From: Allopusillimonas sp048270225
GTDB lineage: Bacteria; Pseudomonadota; Gammaproteobacteria; Burkholderiales; Burkholderiaceae_B
Direction: 5' to 3'
NCBI GenBank assembly: GCA_048270225.1
Contig: JBLWTG010000008.1
Coordinates: 62,001 to 126,000, forward strand
Length of the DNA stretch: 64,000 nt
Positions 32,114 through 40,829 of this stretch are shown here, in pieces; position 1 is the first letter of the stretch; the number at the start of each line of letters is the position of its first letter. Both the position numbers and the translations under genes were made by a program. Under the pieces are notes generated by a model that was given only the letters and a program-made list of their open reading frames with translations, did not search any database and was not told the origin of the DNA.

Positions 32114-34282
32114 TTGCACAAGACGCGTTTATCCCTGGTTGCAGCAGCGTTTGCCGTATTCGCGCTGACCTCATGCGATGGCAGCAGCAATATCGCGGCC
32201 AACGACGATCCCCCCTCTTCGCACCCACCCAATATTCTGTTTCTTGTTCTGGATGATCTCGGCGTCGACCAGTTGCCGGTATTTGGCTATGGTGGACAAA
32301 CAGCCGCGCAGACACCCAATATTGATGCCGTTGCGCATGCCGGTGTGCGTTTCCGCAACGCCTGGTCCATGCCAACCTGCACACCAAGCCGGGCGACGTT
32401 CTTTCAGGGGCGCTATCCATTTCGCACCAACGTCGAAAACGCCATCGTCGCGCTCGATCTTGCAAACTCGCAGGTTTCACCCTATGAGCTCACGACGCCT
32501 AAAATCCTGAAGGAAAAGGGGTATGCAAGCGCCGTGATCGGCAAAATGCATCTCTCGGGTTCCGACCTGAACACGGACAATAATCCGCTGGGTAATGGCG
32601 TGATGCACGAACTGGGCTGGGATTATTTCGAAGGCTATCTGGATGGCGGCCCCTACCCCATCGACACCACGGCAGGCGGTGTCAGCCAGAATGGCGGCGT
32701 ATATCACTGCGGCTTTGTCCCCAACACCCGGGACGATCCCGCCAATGGCGCCGACAGCGGCGCCTGCTACCAGCCCACAGGCACCTGCACGGCGATGTCT
32801 ACCGCGACCTTCGTCACGCCCGGGCGCATCTGCCTTGAACAGGGCGGGATCTTTGATCCAGGCCAGTCCTGCCACGCAACGCCACCCGCATATGTCAACT
32901 TCAATACTCAGAATGGCTATTACACCAGTCAGCTGATTATCAACCACCCGGATGCGAGCGTGGAAAGCCTGCCCGTTTCCGATCCGCGCAGCCGGGGCTA
33001 TCGCAGCACCATTGAAACCGACAAGGCGGTACGCTGGATCAAGCAACAGCCCAAGGATCAGCCCTGGATGGTCAGCGTGGGCTATTCAGCCATTCACACG
33101 CCGCTGCAGCCGCCGCCCGTTTCGCTGCTGCCTGATGGCGCCGCCGAAACCGGCGCCTACACATGCTCGGGCGTCCAGGAGCAGCGCGTGCTCACGAACC
33201 AGATGATGGAAGCCATGGACAAAGAGATTGGCCGCCTGCTGGTGGAGATCGGGCTGGCACAATACAAAACAGACGGCACGCTCGACTACAGGCCCGAAGA
33301 CAGCAACACCGTGGTTATCATCATGGCCGACAACGGCACCTACGCGCCCAGCGTCAAGGCGCCATTCAATCCGACGCGCGCCAAGGGCTTCCCCTACCAG
33401 ACCGGCGTATGGGTGCCTTTGATTGTGGCCGGCCCCATGGTCAAGCAACCTGATCGCGATGTGCCGCACATGGTGAACTCAGCCGATATGTTCAGCCTGT
33501 TCGGCGAGATTGCAGGAATCGATGTACGTGCAAAAGTGCCGCAGTCCCGCAGCCTGGATGCGCAATCGGTGCTCCCCTATCTGACCGAACCGGGCCATGC
33601 AAGCATACGCAGCACCAATTACACCGAAGTGGGCACGAATATCAAGTCCACCACTGCCGCAGCGGCCCCGCCCTGCATCATTCCCTCGTCCAACGTGTGC
33701 GTGCAGGTCTTTCCGCAACAAGGCGTGTGCGAAGACCAGGGCGGCGTCTGGTATGGCGCTGGCGGCGCCGCAGGCAACCCTGGCTTCGCAAGCTGCTGCG
33801 AGGTCAACGACTATCTGGTATCACAGGGCGAAGCGGCAGTGGACATCCTGCCCAGCACACAAAGAGCGCTGCGTGATGAGCAGTACAAACTCGTTCGCGT
33901 TGACCGCCTGAACTGCGCCACCGGTCAGACGGAGTCGGTCGACGAGTTCTATGAAATCAATGAAGCCACACCGCTTCCCAAACTGGACAACGCGCCAGGC
34001 AATCTTCTTGCCCGCAAGCAGTTGACGCCCACTCAGCAGCAGCATTATGCGGCCCTGGTATCCGGCCTGGATAAACTTCTGGGCAGCAATATTTCATGCC
34101 CCGGAGACGGCAATCTGGATCTGGTCGTGGACAACGCAGACGTCGAAAACTGGAAACGGTTCAGCACCGCCAACGGTGGACACTCCAGCTGGTACGATTT
34201 CAATCACGACGGGCTCACGGATGAAGCGGATCTGGCCATCATCCGGCAGAATCTGGGCAAAGACTGCCGGCCGGCGGCATAA
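32114..34282 (+). CDS. Formylglycine-dependent sulfatase lipoprotein with dockerin-like C-terminus (B)
   Basis: A 722-residue paralogue of the divergent sulfatase. C89 in MPTCTPSRATFF is the formylglycine site; other segments are LVLDDLGVD, GKMHLSG and MADNGTYA. TTG 32114 is chosen because ggagattccc precedes it exactly as in the paralogue, and it again puts the lipobox cysteine at residue 21 (FALTSCDGSS), here with Asp at +2. The last 60 residues form a two-repeat dockerin/EF-hand-like domain (DGNLDLVVDNAD and DFNHDGLTDEAD) bracketed by Cys (CPGDGN...KDC). It is followed 11 nt later by a barrel gene. Confidence 0.92.
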   Translation: MHKTRLSLVAAAFAVFALTSCDGSSNIAANDDPPSSHPPNILFLVLDDLGVDQLPVFGYGGQTAAQTPNIDAVAHAGVRFRNAWSMPTCTPSRATFFQGRYPFRTNVENAIVALDLANSQVSPYELTTPKILKEKGYASAVIGKMHLSGSDLNTDNNPLGNGVMHELGWDYFEGYLDGGPYPIDTTAGGVSQNGGVYHCGFVPNTRDDPANGADSGACYQPTGTCTAMSTATFVTPGRICLEQGGIFDPGQSCHATPPAYVNFNTQNGYYTSQLIINHPDASVESLPVSDPRSRGYRSTIETDKAVRWIKQQPKDQPWMVSVGYSAIHTPLQPPPVSLLPDGAAETGAYTCSGVQEQRVLTNQMMEAMDKEIGRLLVEIGLAQYKTDGTLDYRPEDSNTVVIIMADNGTYAPSVKAPFNPTRAKGFPYQTGVWVPLIVAGPMVKQPDRDVPHMVNSADMFSLFGEIAGIDVRAKVPQSRSLDAQSVLPYLTEPGHASIRSTNYTEVGTNIKSTTAAAAPPCIIPSSNVCVQVFPQQGVCEDQGGVWYGAGGAAGNPGFASCCEVNDYLVSQGEAAVDILPSTQRALRDEQYKLVRVDRLNCATGQTESVDEFYEINEATPLPKLDNAPGNLLARKQLTPTQQQHYAALVSGLDKLLGSNISCPGDGNLDLVVDNADVENWKRFSTANGGHSSWYDFNHDGLTDEADLAIIRQNLGKDCRPAA

Positions 34283-34293
34283 GGACAAGCACG

Positions 34294-35088
34294 ATGAAAT
34301 CGACACTCACGGTATGCCTTGCCGCTGCAGCCCTGACAGCGAGTTCCTGCCCGGCAGCGCAAACCTCGGATGAGCAGGGATCTTACCTCGGCTTGTTTGG
34401 CGGCCTGGGCTCGGCGTCCTCCGCCAGCCTGCAGCAAAAAGGCGCCGTGCTGATCAATCCATCACGTAAACTGCCCATCGATGCAAGCGGCTACACCGGG
34501 AGCAAACATGTTTCGCTGGGAGGCGTCCATGTGGGCTATGAGTGGCGACCCTGGCGTCATGAGGGATCCGCGTGGGCGGTAAAACCCGCCGCCGAGATCG
34601 AAGGCGTCTATATCGGAAAGTATTCGCCCGTGGGCGACATGCCTGTGAGGCCACGATTCCTCGGCACGCAATATGTCACCATCCCCATGACAGCCGGTGT
34701 CTTGCTGGCTAACGCCGTGTTCACGCTGCATACGCCATACTCAAACAAGGTTTTTCCGTACATCGGACTGGGTGCCGGCGTAGCCAGACTGTCCATCAAA
34801 GGTTCAGACTCCGCCAATCCCTCCGAGCCCGGCATCAATCACTTCAACTCAGATCCTGATGCATCCGATACCGCATTTGCCATGCAGTTCAAAGCGGGCC
34901 TAAAGGGACAGATCAACAAACATCTGTCCCTGTTCACCGAATACAGATATCTTTCTGTGAACGCCACCCGCTATACCTTCGGGTCAACCGACTACCCTGG
35001 CGTGCATCTTCCTACGAAGCCTTGGGATGTGAGCCTCGGGCGTCAGACATACAATCTGTTTGTCGCCGGCCTGCAATACAAATTCTGA
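34294..35088 (+). CDS. Small outer-membrane beta-barrel protein (OmpA/opacity-like)
   Basis: A 264-residue protein with a signal peptide (MKSTLTVCLAAAALTASSCP) and alternating amphipathic strands such as QGSYLGLFGGLGSASSAS, HVSLGGVHVGYEWRP, VFPYIGLGAGVARL, HLSLFTEYRYLSV and a C-terminal LFVAGLQYKF ending in Phe. This is the pattern of 8-stranded outer-membrane barrels. It starts 11 nt after sulfatase B and should be cotranscribed with it. A specific role with the sulfatases is inferred only from position. The ASSC in the signal region is a weak lipobox; ordinary signal peptidase cleavage is more likely. Confidence 0.8.
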   Translation: MKSTLTVCLAAAALTASSCPAAQTSDEQGSYLGLFGGLGSASSASLQQKGAVLINPSRKLPIDASGYTGSKHVSLGGVHVGYEWRPWRHEGSAWAVKPAAEIEGVYIGKYSPVGDMPVRPRFLGTQYVTIPMTAGVLLANAVFTLHTPYSNKVFPYIGLGAGVARLSIKGSDSANPSEPGINHFNSDPDASDTAFAMQFKAGLKGQINKHLSLFTEYRYLSVNATRYTFGSTDYPGVHLPTKPWDVSLGRQTYNLFVAGLQYKF

Positions 35089-35125
35089 TGCGCGAGCAGT
35101 TTACGCACAGCGCTAGCCCGCAGCG

Positions 35126-35235
35126 GCATCCGACGGATACGTCACAGCACCATTGTGCACGCATGCTCCCCTGGTAAGCGTTGCTTGCGTGATCTTATCT
35201 GTATCCATCAAATGAAACACCGCCTCGCCGCGCGC
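35126..35235. repeat. 110-bp direct repeat, left copy (DUF488 3' fragment)
   Basis: Identical to 40843-40952 at 109 of 110 positions and in the same orientation. On the minus strand it encodes the C-terminal 36 or so codons of the DUF488 protein, then runs to a nearby TAG; the rest of the gene is absent here. It fills most of the 247-nt gap after the barrel gene and marks the left edge of the dehydrogenase segment. Confidence 0.92.
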
Positions 35236-35335
35236 TCCTTTTGGGCACGACGCTTGCATGTGGATGCTCGACGGGCCGAGCGATCGATCGTACTTCCCGT
35301 TTAAACATTTCCGAAAATGTCAAAAAGGGAAACTT

Positions 35336-36322
35336 ATGAGCAAAGGAGATGATACGCATAAACGCGGCGGGCAGGGTACCGTCGACCGGCAACGGGATAT
35401 CCAACGGCAACAAGACGAAAAAGATAGCCAGAAGGAACGTGGGCAAACACAGGCGTCCCAGGCGGGTACGCGGATACAACCCCCACCTCCTTTTCCTGCC
35501 CAGCATCTGGACAAGCCAGGCAATGAAAAAGACCTGCGTCCGCAACCTCATTATCAGGCCCCTGACTATAAAGGCAGTGGGAAACTGGAAGGATTCTCCA
35601 CCATAGTGACCGGAGGCGACTCCGGGATCGGTCGGGCGGTTTCAGTATTGTTCGCCCGCGAAGGCGCAGACGTAGCTATCGTGTACCTGACGGAACACGA
35701 AGACGCCGAAAAAACCAAACGTGCGGTTGAGGCAGAGGGGAAAAAATGCATATTGATCTCTGGAGATGTCAAGGATGCCGCCTTCTGCAAAAAAGCAGTA
35801 CAGAAGACGATAGACTCTTTCGGCAAATTGGACGTTTTGGTGAACAACGCCGGTTTTCAGGAACATGCGGCTTCGCTCGAAGACATCACGGACGAACGTT
35901 TCGAAGAAACCATGCATACCAACGTTTATGGATATTTCTACATGGCCCGAGCCGCGCTACCACACCTCAGGGAAGGTAGCAGCATCATCAACACAGGCTC
36001 CGTGACAGGGCTGAGAGGACATGGCACCTTGATAGATTATTCGAGCACTAAAGGTGCGATCCATGCATTTACCATGTCCTTAGCCTCAAATTTGGCCAAA
36101 AAGGGTATACGCGTCAATGCCGTAGCACCCGGCCCGGTGTGGACGCCGCTGAACCCCGCTGATCAGCCTGCGGAGAAGATATCAACGTTCGGCAAGGGCA
36201 CTGCAATGGGCCGTGCCGCGCAACCGGAGGAGCTCTCCCCTGCTTATGTCTATCTCGCGTCCCCGGTTTGCTCGAGTTTCGTGACAGGCATCGTTTTGCC
36301 CGTAACGGGCAGCCCCGGTTAG
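35336..36322 (+). CDS. SDR-family oxidoreductase (YghA / general stress protein 39-like)
   Basis: A 328-residue short-chain dehydrogenase. A charged, Gln-rich N-terminal extension of about 70 residues precedes the fold. The cofactor loop is VTGGDSGIGRAVS, the NNAG motif is VLVNNAGF, and the catalytic Tyr-x3-Lys is YSSTKGAIHAF. Proteins of this layout (YghA, GSP39) are stress-induced aldehyde/alcohol or sugar dehydrogenases. ATG 35336 with aaggga upstream is preferred to the longer frame. It heads the segment bounded by the 110-bp repeats. Confidence 0.9.
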   Translation: MSKGDDTHKRGGQGTVDRQRDIQRQQDEKDSQKERGQTQASQAGTRIQPPPPFPAQHLDKPGNEKDLRPQPHYQAPDYKGSGKLEGFSTIVTGGDSGIGRAVSVLFAREGADVAIVYLTEHEDAEKTKRAVEAEGKKCILISGDVKDAAFCKKAVQKTIDSFGKLDVLVNNAGFQEHAASLEDITDERFEETMHTNVYGYFYMARAALPHLREGSSIINTGSVTGLRGHGTLIDYSSTKGAIHAFTMSLASNLAKKGIRVNAVAPGPVWTPLNPADQPAEKISTFGKGTAMGRAAQPEELSPAYVYLASPVCSSFVTGIVLPVTGSPG

Positions 36323-36397
36323 ATTCACCGGGCAGGCCAGCGGCGTTATTACAAGCTGGCAAAGAGACAAAAAACCGTCAAATCAAGGAGCGAAGAG

Positions 36398-36826
36398 ATG
36401 AGTATCAACGACAAACGCGAGCTTGAAATCGAAGACATTGTGGAATCCGGTCGTACTGAACCGGCATTTGGCTCAAGCGATTCTTCCGATTCGGCAAGCG
36501 ATATGCCGGCGGATGCGCCGGACACCGATAGCGACCGAAACAACACCGGTGAACGTACTGAAGTTGAAAATACTACAGACGACCCGGCATCCAACGATGT
36601 CCAACCCGACAAAATCGTGCCCGAGGACCAAGCGGGGTTGGGCTATTCCGTCAGTGCCCCAGAAGAAACTGACACGACTGTTGAGCCGGGCCAAACAGAT
36701 GCTCCTGTCGACATTCAGGACGAACGCCAGGAGAAGCACGAAAAGGATCCTCGTGCTGAGTTGGGCTTGAAGTGGCCAATCAAAGACACTGACAGCGATA
36801 GCAAAGAGTCCCGCAACGACCAATAA
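36398..36826 (+). CDS. Acidic, disordered hypothetical protein
   Basis: A 142-residue protein very rich in Asp, Glu, Ser, Thr and Pro, with no membrane segment or signal and no family I recognise. aaggagcgaagag lies just upstream of ATG 36398, a strong ribosome-binding site, which supports expression. Composition suggests an intrinsically disordered, hydrophilin-like stress protein. It lies 75 nt after the SDR gene in the same direction. Confidence 0.6.
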   Translation: MSINDKRELEIEDIVESGRTEPAFGSSDSSDSASDMPADAPDTDSDRNNTGERTEVENTTDDPASNDVQPDKIVPEDQAGLGYSVSAPEETDTTVEPGQTDAPVDIQDERQEKHEKDPRAELGLKWPIKDTDSDSKESRNDQ

Positions 36827-36976
36827 CCACTGCAGTCCATCAAAAACTGACAATCGACTTAAAACGTAATTGTTGAGTACGTATGTAAAGCTAATAAGTT
36901 CATAAATCTCTCTGCTGAGTCGAACCAGGAACGGGATTTGCTGCGCCCGGCAAACATCGACTTACAGGACTTAAAA

Positions 36977-37726
36977 ATGGATACCGGAAAAAGGGGCCAC
37001 TTCGTACCATCCATTGCTCACCGCGAACCTCCTGGCGTACTGACTCGCCGACGATTTGTACAGGCGGCGTTAGCGCTGCCTACCGTGCTTGCCCTGCCTG
37101 CCTGCAGCAAGGACAAGCCTACATCTCGCAGGCTGGCACGTGTTTTCTTTTCCTCAGATGAATACCAATTCATTAAAGCGGCCACTGCCCGTCTGATCCC
37201 AGGAGACAGCCAGGATCCCGGCGCCATTGAGGCCGACGTACCTTTCTTTATTGACCTGCAACTGGCTGGCCCTTATGGCCGCGCGGATCGTTGGTATATG
37301 GCTGGGCCGTGGTCCAAGGGTACCGATGAACAGGGATACCAGCTCAAAGAAACGCCTGCACAGCTTTACCGCAAAGCAATCAGTGCGATTAATGCTTATT
37401 GTCGCAAGCTGTTCGACGACAAAGTGTACTCGGAGCTAACGGTGGAACAGCAGGACCAACTGCTGCACGACATGGAAAAAGGCAAAATAAAGCTCGAGAA
37501 TGTACAAGCAAAAGTATTTTTCTCGATGTTATGGAAGAACACCAAAGAAGGCTTCCTGGCTGATCCCATGTATGGCGGCAATCGCGATTTCGTGGGCTGG
37601 AGGCTGATCGGATTTCCGGGGCCCCGATACAACTATGTGAAAGAAATCACGCAACATGGCAAGCCCTACCGTATGCCGCCGGTTGGTATTCTCGGACGCG
37701 ATGGGACACGCGTACGCGACGTTTAA
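36977..37726 (+). CDS. Gluconate 2-dehydrogenase subunit 3 family protein (gamma subunit)
   Basis: A 249-residue protein with a twin-arginine signal (LTRRRFVQAALALPTVLALP) and the subunit-3 fold (FFSSDEYQFIKAATARLIPG, YGGNRDFVGWRLIGFPGPRY). In FAD-dependent gluconate/sorbitol-type dehydrogenases this small subunit carries the Tat signal and escorts the flavoprotein to the periplasm. ATG 36977 is preferred, with agga upstream. It lies 10 nt before the GMC flavoprotein gene and heads a three-gene operon. Confidence 0.92.
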   Translation: MDTGKRGHFVPSIAHREPPGVLTRRRFVQAALALPTVLALPACSKDKPTSRRLARVFFSSDEYQFIKAATARLIPGDSQDPGAIEADVPFFIDLQLAGPYGRADRWYMAGPWSKGTDEQGYQLKETPAQLYRKAISAINAYCRKLFDDKVYSELTVEQQDQLLHDMEKGKIKLENVQAKVFFSMLWKNTKEGFLADPMYGGNRDFVGWRLIGFPGPRYNYVKEITQHGKPYRMPPVGILGRDGTRVRDV

Positions 37727-37736
37727 AGGAACGCGG

Positions 37737-39500
37737 ATGACAACGAAACTTAACTCCGTCGATGTGGTGCTGGTGGGATTCGGCTGGACCGCGTCTATCA
37801 TTGCTCAGGAACTGACAGAGGAGGGCCTGCAGGTATTGGCCCTGGAGCGCGGCGTAGATCGCGCAACCGTTCCCGACTTTGCAACCACGCACATTCAGGA
37901 CGAACTCAAGTACGCAGTGCGTCACAGTCTTTTCCAGGCGCCTGTCCGAGAAACACTCAGCTTTCGCAACACACGCGCCCAGACCGCGCTTCCCATGCGT
38001 AACTTGGGCTCCTTTCTTCCAGGTGCCGGAGTTGGCGGTGCTGGTGTTCACTGGAACGGACAAACTTGGCGATTCCTGCCCGATGACTTCGTGCTTCGTT
38101 CTCATACAGAGGAGCGTTATGGCGCCGATTTCATCCCCGAGGATCTCACTATTCAGGATTGGGGGGTTACTTACGATGATCTGGAACCCCACTATGATAG
38201 TTTCGAATATCTATGCGGCGTCTCAGGCACAGCGGCCAATGTGGCGGGAGAACGACGCAAAGAAGGCAATCCGTTCGAAGGCGAGCGCAAACGCGGATAT
38301 CCGCTGCCGCCCCTGAATCGCAGTACCGGCTCTATCATGTTCGATAAGGCGGCACGGGAACTTGGCTATCATCCCTTCGCCGCGCCTGCTGCCAATACTT
38401 CTAGGCCTTATAAGAATCCGCTAGGCGTGCAGATGGGCCAATGCACCTACTGCGGTTATTGCGAATGGTTTGGTTGCGGCAACAATTCTAAAGCCTCACC
38501 GCAATCGACCATTTTGCCGGTCCTGCTGAAAAAGGACAATTTTTCTTATCGTACCGGCTGTGACGTGACACGTGTACTGCTCGACAATACAGGCCGCAAA
38601 GCCAAAGGCGTTATTTACCGCGACCTTCAAGGGCGCGAGTACGAGCAGCCTGCAGAACTTGTCATCCTATGTGCTTTTGCTCACCATAACGTTCACCTGC
38701 TCTTGCTCTCCGGAATAGGCAAGCCGTATGACCCGGTTACCAACTCGGGGGTTACTGGCCGCAATTATGCCTACCAAATTACGTCCTCGGTGGATGTCTT
38801 TGTTGATGAATTAATTAATCCATACATGGGGGCAGGCGCGTTAGGACAAGCCATAGACGATTTTAATACTGATAATTTTGATCACGAGCCCGAAGGCTTC
38901 ATCGGTGGTGGCTATATCGCGCTGTGGACCACCGGCGGCAGACCCATCATCCAGCATCACTTGCCAAAAGGCACTGATGGATGGGGAGCCGGTTGGAAAA
39001 AGGCCATGGCAGAAAACTATCTTAAAAGTGTTTCGATCGCCACCCATGGCAGCGTGGTGAGCCACCGCGAAGCTTACCTGGATCTTGATCCTACCTACAA
39101 AGACATCTATGGCAATCCCATGTTGAGACTGACCTTCGACTACCACAACAACGACTATAAGATGTCGGACTTCCTCACAGGCAAGGCCGAGGGAATTGCC
39201 AAGGCCATGCAGCCACGCTCGATCAACGTCAAAAAACGCAAACCACCTTACAGCATCGTCCCTTATCAGACTACGCATAACACGGGCGGCGCAGTGATGG
39301 GGGACGACCCCCGAACCAGCGTGGTTAACCGCTATCTGCAGGCGTGGGACGTGCCCAATGTGTTTGTCGTGGGCGCCTGTAATTTTCCGCAGAATGCCGG
39401 ATACAACCCCACAGGAACAGTAGGGGCACTCGCCTTTTGGGCAGCGGACGCCATACGAAAAATGTATATAAAAAACCCCGGACCGCTAGTACAGGTCTGA
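37737..39500 (+). CDS. GMC-family FAD dehydrogenase, gluconate 2-dehydrogenase-type alpha subunit
   Basis: A 587-residue flavoprotein. The N-terminal FAD-binding motif is VVLVGFGWTASIIAQEL. CTYCGYCEWFGCGNNSKASP is the cysteine-rich Fe-S-like cluster found in these alpha subunits. The active-site His lies in TTHNTGGAVMG and the Asn in NPTGTVGALAFW. It has no signal of its own, as expected if it hitchhikes on the Tat-dependent gamma subunit. It oxidises a sugar acid or polyol and passes electrons to the cytochrome c subunit encoded next. Confidence 0.93.
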   Translation: MTTKLNSVDVVLVGFGWTASIIAQELTEEGLQVLALERGVDRATVPDFATTHIQDELKYAVRHSLFQAPVRETLSFRNTRAQTALPMRNLGSFLPGAGVGGAGVHWNGQTWRFLPDDFVLRSHTEERYGADFIPEDLTIQDWGVTYDDLEPHYDSFEYLCGVSGTAANVAGERRKEGNPFEGERKRGYPLPPLNRSTGSIMFDKAARELGYHPFAAPAANTSRPYKNPLGVQMGQCTYCGYCEWFGCGNNSKASPQSTILPVLLKKDNFSYRTGCDVTRVLLDNTGRKAKGVIYRDLQGREYEQPAELVILCAFAHHNVHLLLLSGIGKPYDPVTNSGVTGRNYAYQITSSVDVFVDELINPYMGAGALGQAIDDFNTDNFDHEPEGFIGGGYIALWTTGGRPIIQHHLPKGTDGWGAGWKKAMAENYLKSVSIATHGSVVSHREAYLDLDPTYKDIYGNPMLRLTFDYHNNDYKMSDFLTGKAEGIAKAMQPRSINVKKRKPPYSIVPYQTTHNTGGAVMGDDPRTSVVNRYLQAWDVPNVFVVGACNFPQNAGYNPTGTVGALAFWAADAIRKMYIKNPGPLVQV

Positions 39501-39513
39501 ATCGGGAGGCATC

Positions 39514-40782
39514 ATGCATTTGATCAAAATTAGCCTCGGTTGCTTGGCTTTACCCTTTGTGACCGCAATGACCTATGCGCAGGGCACCGACTTCACCAGT
39601 ATTCAACGTGGACGTCACCTGGCCAGCGCGGGCGATTGCGTTTCCTGTCATACCGTCAAGGGCGGCAAGCCTTTCGCCGGAGGGTATCCAGTGGAGACAC
39701 CCTTCGGCGTTATCTACTCGAGCAATATCACGCCAGACGTCGTCACAGGTATAGGCAACTGGACCGATGACGATTTTTATCGCGCCATGCATGAAGGCAA
39801 GCGCAAAGACGGCAAATACCTTTATCCCGCCTGTCCTTATCCCTGGTTCACAAAAATGACCCGCGAAGACGTCAAGGACTTGAAAAAGTTTCTTGCTACC
39901 CTCGAGCCCGTTCGCTCCATCCCCCCTGAGAACGAGCTGATTTGGCCGCTAGGATGGCGCCAACTGATGGCTGGCTGGAATCTGCTTTTCTTCAACGAAG
40001 GTGAGTATGTACGTAACCAGGATGAATCCGACCTCTGGAACCGTGGCGCCTATCTCGTCAACGGCGTAGCACACTGCGCCGCCTGCCATACATCCAAAAA
40101 CATGCTTGGCGCCTCCGATAAAGACCAGGCCTTGCAGGGGGGAGACGCTGGAGAAGGTTGGTTCGCCCCCAGCCTCTCTGGCAATAAGCGCGACGGCTTG
40201 GGAAACTGGACTGTGAAGGATATTATTCAGTACCTTAAAACAGGCGCCAACAAAGATACCGCGAGCACCGGGCCCATGACCGAAGTCATCATGAACTCTA
40301 CAAGCCATCTTAGTGACGCGGATCTCATGGCTATGGCCACCTATCTCAAAAGCCTGTCCGCACATAAAGTAAAAGAGGTAGAAGCAAAGAACATCAGCGA
40401 CGACACAATGGCGCGAGGCAAAGGAATATATGTGGATCAATGCATGGGCTGTCATATGGCCGATGGCAAAGGTCAGGCAGACGCATTCCCGCCTCTGGCG
40501 AACAGCGCTCCCATTCAGGCTTCAAGTCCTCAAACACTAATACAGGTGGTGCTTACCGGAGACTATATGGCGGACCCTCCTGCGCTGCCAACCGGACTAG
40601 CCATGCCTGGGTTCGACTGGAAGCTGGATGACCAGCAGATTGCCGACGTGCTGACTTATGTACGCAACAGTTGGGGAAATAAAGCGCCACCCGTCAGTGC
40701 CACGGACGTAGCCCAAGCGCGGGAGAATGTGCACAAGTATGGCCCGCGCTTCAAACGCCTGATTACACATACTGCGCATTAA
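39514..40782 (+). CDS. Triheme cytochrome c subunit of the gluconate 2-dehydrogenase-type complex
   Basis: A 422-residue protein with a Sec signal (LIKISLGCLALPFVTAMTYA) and three heme c motifs: CVSCH (42-46), CAACH (188-192) and CMGCH (310-314). This is the layout of the membrane-bound alcohol/gluconate dehydrogenase cytochromes that pass electrons to ubiquinone. It starts 13 nt after the flavoprotein stop. The three subunits together form a periplasmic dehydrogenase; substrate preference is not readable. Confidence 0.94.
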   Translation: MHLIKISLGCLALPFVTAMTYAQGTDFTSIQRGRHLASAGDCVSCHTVKGGKPFAGGYPVETPFGVIYSSNITPDVVTGIGNWTDDDFYRAMHEGKRKDGKYLYPACPYPWFTKMTREDVKDLKKFLATLEPVRSIPPENELIWPLGWRQLMAGWNLLFFNEGEYVRNQDESDLWNRGAYLVNGVAHCAACHTSKNMLGASDKDQALQGGDAGEGWFAPSLSGNKRDGLGNWTVKDIIQYLKTGANKDTASTGPMTEVIMNSTSHLSDADLMAMATYLKSLSAHKVKEVEAKNISDDTMARGKGIYVDQCMGCHMADGKGQADAFPPLANSAPIQASSPQTLIQVVLTGDYMADPPALPTGLAMPGFDWKLDDQQIADVLTYVRNSWGNKAPPVSATDVAQARENVHKYGPRFKRLITHTAH

Positions 40783-40829
40783 CGCGGCAAAACTTTGGCG
40801 AAGTTTCCGACAACCTCCAGCGATGACAG

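Noticed and set aside
35195..35551. 118-codon minus-strand frame over the left 110-bp repeat
   Set aside because: It fuses the DUF488 repeat, in a wrong frame, to the antisense of the SDR start.
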